From Dermacentor variabilis (lineage: Eukaryota; Arthropoda; Arachnida; Ixodida; Ixodidae): a stretch of 64,000 nucleotides of DNA. Both the position numbers and the translations under genes were made by a program. The DNA lies in assembly GCF_050947875.1 (NCBI RefSeq), contig NC_134569.1, positions 38,238,277 to 38,302,276 of the forward strand, in the 5' to 3' direction. The notes under the pieces are model-generated. The model did not search any database and had not been told where the DNA came from. It saw only the letters and a list, made by a program, of their open reading frames with translations. Position 1 is the stretch's first letter; each line of letters starts with the position of its first letter. Positions 1 to 11,672 of the stretch are shown piece after piece.

Positions 1-1459
1 AAGTAATTTACATAAGATATAAGTTTACATGCCGAATTTGTCGGCTTTTAATTATCTAACGGATGCAGTTTACAGAACTTCGATATCTGTTTTAGGTACA
101 GAGCTACGGATTTGCAAACTTCGTGCTTCTACGTTTTTTCTAGCAACACTTTTCAGTCAGCTTTGTAAAACAATTGCGCCTGTAAATCAAAACTCCGCTT
201 TCAAAAGTCATTATAACTAAACGTTCTACATTAAATGCTATTAATTTCACCTAAATCGGCCCAGGGGCTACACCATAAGATCATTTTTGCGTTTTACATT
301 TATTTGAATAGGCAGCATCGGAGTTGGGCCCGAGTTGAAGCTTGCTCCTAAGCTCAACGGTTTCGATTGCTGGATCACTCGAAAGAGAACAGAGAGCAAG
401 GGACAGAGAGAGAAATAAACAATGGTGGCTTTTCGACCAAGCACTAATTCTGCGGCTGTTAAATGAGTATGCTGCACAGGTGTTTTGGTTTGAAAGATAG
501 AGCGAAAACTTCGCCGACCGCTATATTCTCACTATGATATAGAAACCAAATAGAGAATTATCATAGAGAAGCTAGAAACAATAAACAGCAAGAGAGGCGA
601 TGGCAAGGAGTCGTAACGTAGTCATAGAACAGCGAAAGACAGTGTAAATCAGCTTTGATTCAGTGGTTTTATGTGGCAACAATAATCCAATTAAGGTAGG
701 GGCTGCCGTTATCGCTTCTACCCCTTTAGCGGAACTCCACTTTCGTCGGGGTCGTTGCACGTAAATTTTCCCGCGGCGATTTCACGCTCAGCTTGAAAAC
801 AACATGGATGAGTGTATGGAGATGGCACGTACAAGAATTTCTTATCCGAGGAGGGACAACGCGTCCACTAGTCCGAACAAACTGTTTTCACTAAATGTGT
901 CTTTTAGCTGCACCAAGCTTTTTAAACATTGCCTATGGCAGATAATAGCACAATTCTAACCCTTGATCTAAATTACTCCATGAGGCAGCCATTACCTTTA
1001 CGGGAAATCAAAACATTCAATTGAATATTTAAGGTAATTACGCTCATGAACTTTTAATTATTTACTTTACCCCGCATGTTTCAATCTACCAATTGTAGCC
1101 GCTGAGCTAGCACGGCGTGTCGACTTGGAACGAATTCCCTGGACATACCAGTTCCGAGATATTCATTTTCTAAGTGTCCGACGAAATGTATTCGCAAACG
1201 TTCCAGTCATTTTTGTGCTTCATTGCATAAAACAGCAGTTTCTTAAAATAGTAACTGTAACTTTCGGTTTCTATGAGTCCCGGGGCGGTGTAAGACGAAT
1301 ACATAGACGGTGAAGACCCGGAAGGGACTGCCAAGCCCTTCTTTTTTATTCCTCGAGCGCCCCTCGCGAGCACGAGCTCGGCGCCGATCTTTGTTGTTTT
1401 TTTCGCACCAAGCCACGAGACCCGTACGCATCAGACTCCGTCTGCTATCACTCGTGACA

Positions 1460-1462
<3 letters not shown>
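1..1462. other. No gene recognised
   Basis: Moderately AT-rich sequence. The open frames here are all under 80 codons, overlap on both strands, and show no domain or motif I recognise. A short stretch near 1086-1115 has a faint tRNA A-box look but no B box follows it. Confidence 0.5.

Positions 1463-1523
<61 letters not shown>
1463..1523. repeat. (TA)n microsatellite
   Basis: About 60 bases of almost pure alternating TA. It is self-complementary, so it yields mirrored Ile-Tyr reading frames on both strands that are not genes. Confidence 0.95.
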
Positions 1524-1525
<2 letters not shown>

Positions 1526-4500
1526 TTCTAGCACCATAGTAGTTGTGTGTGTTCGGGTGGCATAATGTTCTGTACGCCTTAGAGTGGGATGCTAAATTCG
1601 ATGAAGTAGTTAATAAATGTGTCGTTCTTTCCTCTTGTATGTTTGATGTGCTTTTACACAAGGCGTTTTTCGAAGACTTTAATAAGATTTGAAAATAACC
1701 GTTCGGGAAATAAAATTATGGTTGTTTCGGAGACATGCATCCGATCGTGGTGACTGTGAGGTGATGGGTGATGCGTGATAATTAGTTGCGAATTAACAAG
1801 AATGAAATAATTAACATTTGCACCTTTAATTGCAGTGGGCCCCCTTGTATGGTTAGTAGGCCCAGAAGCGGTCAGCCAGCGCACTGTAGCTCTGTGCCCT
1901 TCACTGCAGCAGCGCGCTGGCTGCCCGCTGCTGGGTGACGTAAGCAGAACTTGGTCTCCATGAGGGTGCGGCTTCGCGCTCGCTGCAGCCTAACTCTTCC
2001 AGTTTCGGCACCTTCGGGCTCTCTCCTTTCGGCTCGAAGCCAAAAGAATTCCCTTCTCAAACTTTTCATATTAGCTGTTTTCATAAATATCCCATCACTG
2101 GCTCAAATACTTGCCATCGTAAATCTGGTAATCGTTGCTAATGACGCTTATGCCGTGATATTTTCTTTACTAATAATGCATAACATAAAATTCTTTAAAT
2201 ACCGAACGTGGGTGAACTTCGTGACGCCGTGTTTCGGACGTAAACCAGTGAGTGGCATAATGCTTAATCGCAGTAGCGTTTATCTCCATGTCGCAACCCG
2301 ATAGGCCCGACAATAAGTGAACATCTTATTCGCTTCAACTATTGCAGCAATCCAAAGCGTTTGCTACCGGCACGTGTGCGCGAGCGGGCCGTGCGTAAGC
2401 AACCTCCAACGATACAGATTGGGTCATTAGGAAATCAAGCCAACCATGACGAACGCGGGCCACACTTCCGTCGAACTCGTTAAGCTTGTCCAGCGATCGC
2501 AAGCTTTTCTCACGTTTTCTTTTTCTCTTCATTTCGGATGCGGCGAGAGGATGCGAACGCTCTCGTTAGAAGCACTGCTGTAGCAACCATAGCGCAGGCG
2601 GTTCGTTAAAGAAGTGCGCAGCGGGTCATTAAACGCACCAAGCGTTCGGCTAACCTGCTATAACATTTATCTTTTCCGTATTATTTCGCGCGTTCGTTCC
2701 TAGGCGCCAATGGACGATCAGCAAGTTTAGCGGAAGCTCGTTTTCTTTTTCGCGAGGGAACGGAACCTGGAGCCGTACTCGCAAAGCTCTTTGTTCCTAA
2801 TTGCAGCTTGATGTTGATGGGCCGCTTTTTCTTGTAGTATGTCCAATATTACTGTTCGCTTGCACTCGCTCTTAGGAACGTTTCTAGCATAGGCACTTTT
2901 TGTTTTGGTCTGAGGATACGGGTGGGGAGCCCGTATTCAGAATATTTCTCTCTCTGTAATACTGTCTCAATGTAAATATTGTTACCCCCGACATTTCTTT
3001 TGAATTCAAGGGTTTGTTTGTTCTTTTGTTCATTTGCACTGTCCATTATTAGCCGAGTGGGCTCAAAAACTAACTATTCAAATATAACATTTTGCACTCA
3101 ACGAGCGCACCAAGAACGACAAAGCGGAGCTCTTGGGGCGGTATGAACGGCATCAATTTGCTAATATAATAAACTTTCCCGAAAGAACTCGTCAATTAGT
3201 TCTTACAGCAAAAAAGAGTTCCTGAATGATAATAAGGTTGAATATTTAAGCTTCTTTTGTAGTTTCAGCCTTCGTCCCGCTTAATAGGGGCCATATTATA
3301 TAACCATCCTATTCTGTAGTCAGCTGCGTTTGCTGCTATTCAGCAATTTCCGCGTGTCCTCGTAAAGACGATTTCATCGAAAAATACAACTTATCCTTGT
3401 TCAGTTCTATTTACAGGTTCTCCTTCCCTTTGAAACATGCTGCGTCATTATTTTTTCGGGGCTCTAATTTATTCCTCATTTCTTGTGCGCAGAATGCATC
3501 ATTCACGAAAATAGTGCATCATTTCTTCCTCGCTAAGTTGCGGTCGCCAAGCGAAAACGAATTACAGACTTCGCGTGACAGCATCCACGGCTATTTTCTG
3601 TGACCTGGCTAGCGGCAATTGAAAGACCAGCAAGAACTTGCTTAGGCGCTATAGTGCTAAAGAAGTACAGAGCTATAATTTCATTAATGTACGAGTCGCA
3701 TTTCAGGATGAGCACGTCAGTGAAAAGAAAAGAAAAAAGTGAACCAAGAAGCCAAATAAATAACAAGATATGTTCTGTGGGGATCTGCCATTCTATCAAA
3801 AACACAAAGAAATGATATAAAATTTAAAAAGAAAAAAAGAAATAAAAACAAATATTTCAGAATGGCGCAATTCGAGGAGTCAGGATAATTGCCTCAGAGC
3901 TGGCCACTAATATCAATTTCCCGTTGCTCCACGGCAAAAAGAGAGACGACTACTTCCCCCCAAATCAGATGTTACCCCTTCCTTCGCAGTTTATCGTGCG
4001 TGCATCTACCGCGCGCCCATACATCAATTCCCGCGAGAGACGTTGTTTTTCGCAACACGCGATCCGTATAGCGAGCCCTGTTGCTTGTGAACGACTGACA
4101 GTCACCGCAAAGGGACGACTCACGGTTCCACGATGCATACGTACCTCGTCCGGCGAAAGAGGTGCGCCTCGTAATCCGGAATTGTGATCTCACCGAAGCT
4201 GTGCCGTGCGCCCAAAGCAATGACACGCACTCTGATGAGTGTTCACAACAATGTGGTTTCGTGTTCTGCTTCCATTTATGCTAAACGAGCGGTGTTTTGT
4301 CGAATGCATATGCAGATGCTCAAACGTGTACTGCATTTCAGTGGACCTCTTGCAGTTCCGTGCAGCAAAAGGGGCTTTAAAGAAAACACGCCATGGAGGC
4401 GGCGCTATCTTGCGGATTCTTTGTTCTTTCCTGCGCACTTGCACCATGAACGTCTTATTAGCAATGGCAAGCCAGTAAAATCAAGTTGTCGCGAAAGGAA

Positions 4501-4728
4501 GCAACGGGGAATTTGTGTGAAGGGATGTTCATCTGTCTGTCCCTTTGTATCTCTCGCCTCACTTTCTTTCTCTCTCCTTACATTTCATTGTTTTTTCTTT
4601 CTTACTTTTATTTTTCTGTAACAATTTACAGTATACCTTTCCTGATATAGTCTGCGTCTTGTTATTTGAGAGGGTCATGATGAAAGTAATTATCCACTAT
4701 CTTTTGTATGCAAGTCTGAAACCGCAAA
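1524..4728. other. No gene recognised
   Basis: Frames up to 145 codons occur (for example 4184-4621, plus strand) but they overlap others in different frames, have no recognisable domain, and end in low-complexity Phe/Leu/Ser runs from T-rich DNA. I see no transposon ends here. Confidence 0.45.
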
Positions 4729-4832
4729 TTTTTTCATTAGTCTAGCGCACGACGCCAGCATCACAGCTGTGATGCTGGCGCTGTGATGCTGACGCTGTGA
4801 TGCTGGCGTCGTGCGCTAGACTCATGAAAAAA
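4729..4832. repeat. Large imperfect palindrome with three 14-bp tandem units
   Basis: Arms of 38 bases at 4729-4766 and 4795-4832 are reverse complements with one mismatch by eye. The spacer 4767-4794 holds two copies of a 14-base unit (CTGTGATGCTGGCG, second copy CTGACG at its end), and the right arm starts with a third. The transcript would form a long hairpin. It sits just upstream of the truncated Penelope-like ORF and could be a small foldback element or a rearrangement at the truncation point. Confidence 0.85.
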
Positions 4833-4859
4833 CGTAAACAGGATAAATGACAATGCAAA

Positions 4860-5495
4860 ATGAATCAAAGGCAGAAGGATATAGCTTCCAAGATTTCAGT
4901 GATTCCGTATGTGCACGGCCTTTCACACAGACTTAAAAAGGTGGCTGGTAGTTACGCAGTAAAAGTGGTATTTTCGGCAAAAAACAAAATACGTCGTCTG
5001 TGCTCTAAGCTTAAAAATAAGTTCGAAAGAAAGGATGATGTAAAGAAAGAATGTAGGGTTAAACATCCGCGCAAGAACCAATATGTTGATTGCGCGAAGA
5101 ACGTTGTTGATCAGATCCCTATGATGTGCGGCCATGTGTACGTGGGTCAGACTGCGAGATGCATTAACACGAGATTAAGGGAACACTTGTCCAGTCTGAA
5201 TGGTCGCCCTAGTACGCATTTGGCAATGCATTGCCAAGAACATGATTGCTCACCTTGTCTTAGTAGCACCATCATTTTGTATAGGCATAGGAATCAAACC
5301 GCAAGGGAAATTGTGGAAGCACACTGGATTGAAAAACAAAAAGGAAAATGCATCAGCCATCCTTCTGTTTCATTGTTGGATCACATCTTTAACGCATTTT
5401 ATCGTAAGTGGTTGTTTCATGTACCTTGCTGTTTTTATGTTGACCGGGTGGCTTTGGTCCACGTCTTTTTATCACAAGTGTTATATGTACTATAG
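4860..5495 (+). CDS. GIY-YIG endonuclease domain of a Penelope-like element (partial)
   Basis: In Penelope-like retroelements the C-terminal GIY-YIG nuclease nicks target DNA to prime reverse transcription. The 211-codon frame shows the linker typical of these proteins (IPYVHGLSHRLKKV near residue 16) and a Cys-bearing region around residues 78-92. The nuclease core VYVGQTARCINTRLREH (near residue 93) carries the family's Tyr, Gly and Arg positions, and a His/Cys cluster (HLAMHCQEHDC) follows. The Met at 4860 is only the first in frame; the real protein would begin far upstream with the RT domain, which is absent. The frame is open, so the truncation is more obvious than any point decay. The C-terminal 40 residues look like read-through into the tail. 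Confidence 0.8.
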   Translation: MNQRQKDIASKISVIPYVHGLSHRLKKVAGSYAVKVVFSAKNKIRRLCSKLKNKFERKDDVKKECRVKHPRKNQYVDCAKNVVDQIPMMCGHVYVGQTARCINTRLREHLSSLNGRPSTHLAMHCQEHDCSPCLSSTIILYRHRNQTAREIVEAHWIEKQKGKCISHPSVSLLDHIFNAFYRKWLFHVPCCFYVDRVALVHVFLSQVLYVL

Positions 5496-5587
5496 ACGTG
5501 CTCTCTTGACTTGACAGCGCAGATCTGTGTGTATTATATGCGCTATAGGCGTGCTCTGTTGACTAGATCGCGCAGATCTGTGGGTAT
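5481..5587 (+). repeat. 53-bp tandem duplication in the Penelope-like tail
   Basis: Two adjacent units (5481-5533 and 5534-5587) share the pattern TTATATG, CTATAG, CGTGCTCT, TTGACT, then GCGCAGATCTGTG. They differ at scattered sites, so the duplication is not recent. It covers the stop codon region of the preceding ORF. Confidence 0.75.
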
Positions 5588-5699
5588 TTAAGCAGGTGGT
5601 TTTGCAAAAATAAAACCGGTTGTTAGAAAGCGCTCGTCCTTGTGTTTCTTCTATTCTTCGTCCATGTTTGTTTGCGCACGAAAAGTTTTAAGATGAATC

Positions 5700-6118
5700 T
5701 GTTCTAACTAGGCCGACTCGCAGTTATACGTGAGATCGTTCCTTGCGGATATGAAGGCTACCCTGCGCTGGCCGATCTCTAATCACAAATGCTGGAACCT
5801 GGCGAAAGGAGCATGCCACAGGGGGCGGTCATTTCCTCCTCTTTATTCAATATAACCTTGGTCGGCCTTAGCAGAAAGCTTCTCGAGATTGAAGGCATCA
5901 AACACACCATGTTGCTGATCATATCACTATATGGTGCACAGGAGGCAATGATGGCCAGGTTGAGGGAGCCTTAGAGGAGGCCATAGACACTGTCGAAATG
6001 TATCTCGAACCCTACGGTCTCAGGTGCTCCTCCTTGAAGTCGGAACTCCTACTGTACAGTCCCAAGAAACGTGGTCCTAAGCCCAATGGTTGGACATCGT
6101 TAGACCACACATGATGTA
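5700..6118 (+). pseudogene. I-superfamily LINE reverse transcriptase fragment
   Basis: The reading shows RT motif B (MPQGAVISSSLFNI, near 5811-5850) and then the stretch leading to the catalytic YADD box. That box is destroyed by a frame change, leaving HTMLLIISLYGA in one frame. Beyond it, in another frame, comes a readable LRCSSLKSELLLYSPKKR segment typical of the region after the active site. No start or tail is present. Wording of the motifs matches the larger element at 52.6-58.5 kb, so both probably belong to one LINE family. Confidence 0.65.
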
Positions 6119-6560
6119 ACCGAGTTGTGCCTCAAGTTGTTAACGCTAGGTGTTTTGCCAGGTTTGGGGATGAGAACTGCGAGAGCAGCCTTCCAAGCAA
6201 TGGGACGGGTCCATTCCTCCAAATTTCATTAATTTCCTCTGTGAGGTATGCGACTGACTCATCATCCAGATTTCGCAACGTCTTGTTGGAGATGCCATCC
6301 GGCCCCGGTGCGGATAAACCATTGAGTCCATGTAGAGCCCTACGAATTACCTCAGTGCTAAAACTCCGGATCCAGGTAGGAATTTTGTCTGGCCCTGGTA
6401 ATCGGTATGCACGGGAGGCAGCCCTGACCTCATTGCGAGATATTTATCAGCAAGCGTACGGATTAACTGATCCTCGGAGGTCATTCGTGCGGCCTCATGT
6501 ATGGTTCTACCAATGAGGGCATCGAGGTGACACAGAACTTTTCACTAGCCTCGGCATTAC
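6119..6560 (-). pseudogene. I-superfamily LINE RT fragment, opposite orientation
   Basis: Read on the minus strand, this gives an earlier part of the same RT domain: PGPDGISNKTLRN (split between frames), then a segment ending in LIPKPGKTPSVNNL at about 6122. Frame changes and a stop interrupt it. It abuts the plus-strand fragment at 5700-6118 head to head, so the two halves of a similar RT face each other. The order does not match the classic 5' inversion made by twin priming, so either two separate insertions or a later inversion is likely. Confidence 0.6.
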
Positions 6561-8147
6561 GAGAGGGACGAGCTATTGCATTTTTTGCTTGCTTAGGGGG
6601 GTGTGAGCCATTACTGATGATGACAGTTTTTGTTGACGCAAAATAAGAATGCATGGAAGCCTAGCCATGACGTAAACAACTTCGCGGTAAAAAAAAAGGG
6701 GGGGGGGAGAATTTAGATTCTGAAATGACTCCTAACGCCCTGTTTCTGTAAAAAAATCTCCTCGGCATTACTGCTACCTCAGACGGTTCCCGCGTGCGTG
6801 TAGGCGAGCGCAGATTCCTTGGCCGTTTAAAGGAACATGCCAGCGTGCTCTTTTCTGATTGGATGACGCAACTCGTAACCTTGACACTACGGGCAAAGTC
6901 GGACCGATTACTGCGCATTACAGCCGTGCCGAAAACATCCACAAGGAAAGAAAGCGCGCGATCTTTCGTTTCGAGCCGAAATCGAGCGGCGTTCGTGTGT
7001 TGGCCGGGGGATTAACAAGGCTTTTTTGCGAGGCGGCGAGAACGGCATTGCCCCGGGAACGAATAGGAAGCGTACAGTAGACCCGGCGCGAAGCACGTAC
7101 ACTTGATGGCGCCCCGCCATATAATCGGGTTGAACACGGCCGTAAATCGCTCTTGCTGTTGGCAGCGGCGGAAACATTGTCTCATAACACGAATGGTCGG
7201 GGTACTCATTACACGAAAGCACAGCTGAACATGTTCTGATCTGTATGCTGCCGCGCTATTAACCATTAACTCTATTGACTGCTTCAAATGTTAATTCCTT
7301 CTTTTTTCCTAAGCCCGTGGAATGTCGAGTGAAAGCTTATAATTCCATCGAAAAGATCGCATCTTCACATGTTGTTGCCATATTATGCTACCCGTAATTT
7401 TATTTTCTTTCCGTCTTTGGAATGTCGTGAAAACTCCTGGAATGTCTTCGACTCTTTTCAATCTGTTGAAGCAGTGATGCTCTAAGCAGCAGAGTTAAAC
7501 TTGATTCAATCGAATAGACAAATGTGAATGACCGTGCGTGCTACACTCGAATGTACTTCAGAAAAAGTTGTTTCTTGGCCCGGTTACGATTTGCTAAATG
7601 GTGCGTTTACCAACAAAAATACTTGCGGAAAGAGTTAGTGTTTAAACATGGATGATGCAGTATTTGTAATCGTTCAGACTTCCCTTTTCGCTTTCGCTTT
7701 CTGCGGTTACAAGGGAAGGAATGTGTGCCTTCATGCCCGTGTTTCAAGTTTCGACAGTACTTTATATCAGTTGCGTGGATAAAGAAATTGCAGCAATGCT
7801 AATGTCCTTGCTGATATTCATACAGATATGTCTTTTAAATATTTGGCAATGTAGTGAAATTGATATTAAAGGAGACCAAAAGAGAAAATAAGGAAGTAGA
7901 AGGAACGGCACAATGCAGTGGTAGTGCAACGCAAGGCGTAATGCGGAGGTTGCGGGTTCTGCTTTTTACCCGTTTTTTTATTGCTATGATATAAGGAGAT
8001 GTTGGCGCACTGAAAAGAAAAGCAAGCCAGTTGTTTTTTTCGCTCCCTTTCAACTCACTTTACCTTTTCCTTTCCAGGCTATAATCGAAACTAAATAATT
8101 TCCTCTTTGCTTTCCTTGGCTTCATTGTCTGTTCGCTTCATATGGTT
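6561..8147. other. No gene recognised
   Basis: GC-richer sequence from 6780 to 7200 has several overlapping frames of 70-104 codons on both strands, none with a recognisable motif. A homopolymer pair (A9 then G10, near 6690-6708) is present. I see no transposon ends or RNA genes. Confidence 0.45.
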
Positions 8148-8411
8148 GTGACTAGAGAGAGAGAAATAGAAGAGAGGAAAGACAGGGATGTTAACCAGAC
8201 GTCCGTCCGGTTTGCATTGGGGAGAGAGGATATAGGGATGAAAAGAGAGAGGAGAGACGGCACATTTTCGTGCACATCTCAAGGTGTACAAGCGGTCGCC
8301 AAGACCTGTAGAATTGTCGTACAGCAATAACGAATTTGTGGCGTGCTGTGCCGTCGATGCGTACGTCCATGGTCCAGGGATGTTCATTTTCGAAAATGGT
8401 CTATAGTCCAT
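8148..8411 (-). repeat. Probable retroposon 3' end with CT-rich tail
   Basis: On the minus strand the segment ends in a pyrimidine-rich tail (CTCTCTCTCT-type, the complement of 8153-8180) preceded by a region resembling the ends of dispersed tick retroposons as I remember them. A similar CT tail closes the LINE end at 24.64 kb. The upstream boundary is a guess set by the open frame, which has no recognisable domain. Confidence 0.35.
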
Positions 8412-8774
8412 CCGGTTGAATGCTGTCCGAAGATGTCGACTAACATCATAGTGCGATGCAGATGAGGATCACGACAGACGACAGTCAAGTCCCGCGACTA
8501 AAAGAAACGAAAGAAAGACAGCAGTTTTGTAGGGCTTGCAGCCACTTGAAATTCAATCTTTTGGAAATAACTCTGTCAATGGATCAACGAGGGCAGGTCT
8601 TCGGATACTGAGCTGTTGAAACTTACTCAACAGAGCAAATAGAGGACTGCAGAAAGACGGTTATTGTAAAAGCCAGGGAGTATAATCGTAAAGAGAGCAC
8701 AGGGAGGGCAATCAGCTACGTAGAAAAGGAAGCAGGGCCTGCATTCGGCACAAAAGTTCTTACACCCTAACTCT
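8412..8774. other. No gene recognised
   Basis: The stretch precedes the RTE-type RT fragment and may be its decayed upstream part, but I cannot read RT motifs in any frame before about 8775. Confidence 0.4.
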
Positions 8775-9745
8775 TTGTCAGAGGATATGCAAGACAATCG
8801 TGACGTTGGAGATATTATTAGCGAATATCTTGGAAAATATCTAGAGAGGTTTTACAGCTACCTTAATTCTACACAAGAAAAGCAGGAACATACCTATAAA
8901 GCAAGGGGTCAACAGGGAGACACAATTTCTACAATGCTATTCACTGCGTGCTTGGAAGAAGTATTCAAGCTATTAAACTGGAAAGGTTTAGGAGTAAGGA
9001 TCAACGGCGATTATATCAGCAACCGTCGGTTTGCCGATGACATTGTTCTATTCAGCAACAATGCAGACGAGTTACAACAAATGATTGAGGACCTTAACAG
9101 AGAGAGTGTAAGAGTGGGGTTGAAGGTTAATATGCAGAAGACAAAGATAATGATGAATAGATTGGCAAAGGGAGAAGATTTACGTTTGCTTAGGTCAATT
9201 AATCACAGGGAACTCTGATCATGAGAAGGAAATTCATAGAAAAATAAATATGGGTTGAATCGCATACGGCGGACATTGTCAGCTCCTGACTGGAAGCTTA
9301 CTATTATCATTGAAAAGGAAGGTGTACAATGAATGCATTTTACCAGTGCTAACAAATGCGGCAGAGACTGGGAGAGTGACTAAGAAGCTTGACAACAAGT
9401 TAAGGACCGCGCAAAGAGCGGTGGAACGAATATCGCTAGCCATAGCGTTAAGAGACACAAATAGAGCGGTTTGGATAAGAGAGCAAACGGGTATAGACGA
9501 TATTCTGATTGACACCAAGAGAAAAAAACGGAGCTGGGCAGGTCATGTAATGCGCCGATTAGATAACCGTTGGACCATCAGGATTACAGAATGGATACCA
9601 AGAGAAGGGAAACGTAGTCGAGGATGGCAGAAGAATATAGGTGGAGCGATGAAATTATGAAAATCGTGGGCGCTAGTTAGAATCAGTTGACGCAGGACAG
9701 TGGTAATCTGAGATTGCAGGGAGAGGCCTTCGTCCTGCAGTGGAC
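8775..9745 (+). pseudogene. RTE-clade LINE: reverse transcriptase and C-terminal region
   Basis: The first frame (8775-9218) contains RT motif B (GQQGDTISTMLFTACLEEV), then GVRINGDYISNRRFADDIVLFSN with an intact FADD active site, then the post-active-site segment VGLKVNMQKTKIM. A second frame (9310-9660) contains the RTE-type C-terminus: a VYNECILPVLTNAAET-like stretch, KLRTAQRAVER, and the late motif SWAGHVMRR. These are diagnostic of the RTE/BovB group of endonuclease-bearing LINEs. The two parts are separated by a stop and frame change near 9219-9309, and everything 5' of the central RT is missing. A further short reading, GEAFVLQWT, runs into the terminal microsatellite. The copy cannot be active. 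Confidence 0.85.
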
Positions 9746-9750
9746 ATAAA

Positions 9751-9752
9751 AC

Positions 9753-9797
<45 letters not shown>

Positions 9798-9800
9798 ATG
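9751..9800 (+). repeat. (TGC)n(TGA)n tail of the RTE element
   Basis: About 10 TGC units followed by 4-5 GAT units directly follow the RTE C-terminal reading. RTE elements commonly end in short trinucleotide repeats instead of poly(A), so this is best read as the element's 3' terminus. Confidence 0.85.
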
Positions 9801-11413
9801 ATTACAACAGATACCACACGAAATAATGCTAGAATTATTGCGCACAATATATAAGAGACCCGTCAGAGCTTAGCATTATGGGTGAAACTGCTACTTTGTT
9901 TTTGTGTTTGACTCATATTTTTTTCAGTGAATTCAGTAATGTCTGGGTCATTAATTATCCTGATTACCGCATGATAACAGACTGGGCGCCGCGCCCCGTT
10001 GATTCCTCTCATTCGACGTCATTCGTTATCCTGCTCTGCCGCCGATCGTAGCCGTTTGTCCTTTTGCTGTTCGCAGTCGTTCTTGACGACTAGATTACTG
10101 ACCGGAAACAAATAAAAAGAAGTCAAGGAAGAAAAGGAAGATGAAGAAGAGAAAGGAGTTTGGGCGAACAGTGCCAATAATACCCTAACGTTTCATACTG
10201 GAAGTAATAAGATATCTGTTTCTTTTATCCGCCAGTTTGGATGCTAGACCCGCAGTTTAATGGAAAGTAATCCGAGAGCATACCAGTCTTTGGGGCGACA
10301 TGTGCTATCCGACTGCTACATCTGCCTGGGACATGGGGCGTATCAACGAGTGTTTTGTGTTTCGCGACTGTTCGTCCATCGCACCAAGGCCGACGGGAGA
10401 AACCAGTGTAAGCCAATAGAACAAAAGACGGCGACCACTGCTTCCGGCTGCTCATATTTCACGTGGCGTGGTGGTGTTCGGTTCAGGGTGGACGGTACAC
10501 AGAGACATACCACAAGTACTATGTTCACCCCTTTTTTTCCCCCTTAGTTTTATCTATATTTGCCTTCTGCCTTCTTTTGGTGCTGTTTCTTTTGTTCTAG
10601 AGAGAATAGCCTGAACAGCTGCCCTTTGGTTTTCTTTTAAGAAAGGAAGCTGCATCCTGTGCCATGCTTAGGATTAGTTGCGGGTCTCTGGATACAACCG
10701 ACAGGAGACGCACAACACAAGATCCGTCGTCATCGATAAGTGCGCAGAATGATCCATCGAACGGCGACACAAAACACTTTGATCAACCTTGTGGTTTTTC
10801 GAGTGATGCTTTTGTCCATTACTCGGCTATAGTACACAGCTGGTCGCTTAAAACGGCAGATTGTGTGCAGCATTGCCTGTCACTCCCGTTGGATTTTCCC
10901 CCATGTGTGTACCATAATAAGGAATGTGGTCTCGAGCTTTCCGCAACTCTGGGCTGGGATGCGCCGGAAGACGGCCTGGACAGAGCGAAGAGCACGGCGG
11001 TTTATACTACTGAAGCGCGCGCCTCACATCATGTTCCTCACTCACTCCTTGTGTTCTAACGCATCCCCGCACATTATGAAAGACGCTCGAGAAGAAATCC
11101 TCCTAAACTGGCCACATTTAACGAAAGTATGACGTCTCCATGATGTCCAGGTGGCGTTTTCTTATTTTTAGAGCTAAAGTAGTGCGCTTACTTTGCACAT
11201 AATAAAGAACATGTTCAGGGGATCCTACACACATTTTAGCCGTCCTTGAAGCTAGTAGAAACAGCTCTATAATGGCAATTTCTCCACCGGCATATACGCA
11301 GTTGTGCCCTGCTGACATTGTTGCAGGTATGTTACCATGTACTATATTTGGCGAGTTTCATTATGCGATATTCCACTGTGAAGTCAAGAGTCTTGTCAAA
11401 GCTGATGATACTC
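9801..11413. other. No gene recognised
   Basis: A 131-codon frame (10664-11059, plus) has ordinary composition but no domain I recognise, no partner exon signals I trust, and overlaps another frame. I would not call it a gene without transcript data. Confidence 0.4.
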
Positions 11414-11573
11414 ACATTCATTCATTCATTCATTCATTCATTCATTCATTCATTCATTCATTCATTCATTCATTCATTCATTCGTTCACTCAGTCAGTCA
11501 GTCAGTCAGTCAATCAGTCAGTCAGTCAGTCAGTCAGTCAGTCAGTCAGTCAGTCAGTCAGTCAGTCAATCAG

Positions 11574-11672
<99 letters not shown>
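11414..11672. repeat. Compound tetranucleotide array (ATTC)n-(AGTC)n-(AATC)n
   Basis: About 260 bases of 4-bp units in three consecutive phases: ATTC/TTCA, then CAGT, then CAAT. Transition zones contain mixtures of neighbouring unit types (CAAT units inside the CAGT block). The units differ by single bases, which suggests successive spreading of point-mutant units. It creates long Ser/Gln/Asn/His frames that are not genes. Confidence 0.95.

Larger units (their letters stand above)
4833..5690 (+). mobile_element. Penelope-like element, 5'-truncated 3' part
   Basis: The segment has the endonuclease end of a Penelope-like retroelement plus its downstream tail. The tail carries a 53-bp tandem duplication, a TTTAAG(C)AGG stretch and an AATAAAA signal near 5611. 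The reverse-transcriptase half expected upstream is missing, and the palindrome at 4729-4832 lies where it should be. The right boundary is approximate: I placed it where the sequence changes character before a different LINE fragment. Confidence 0.7.

Noticed and set aside
4184..4621. 145-codon plus-strand frame
   Set aside because: Overlapping frames in other registers, low-complexity hydrophobic end from T-rich DNA, no motif.
10664..11059. 131-codon plus-strand open frame
   Set aside because: No recognisable motif; overlapped by another frame; no splice or promoter support.
11414..11672. Possible CRISPR-like array
   Set aside because: Four-base units without spacers in a eukaryotic genome; it is a microsatellite.
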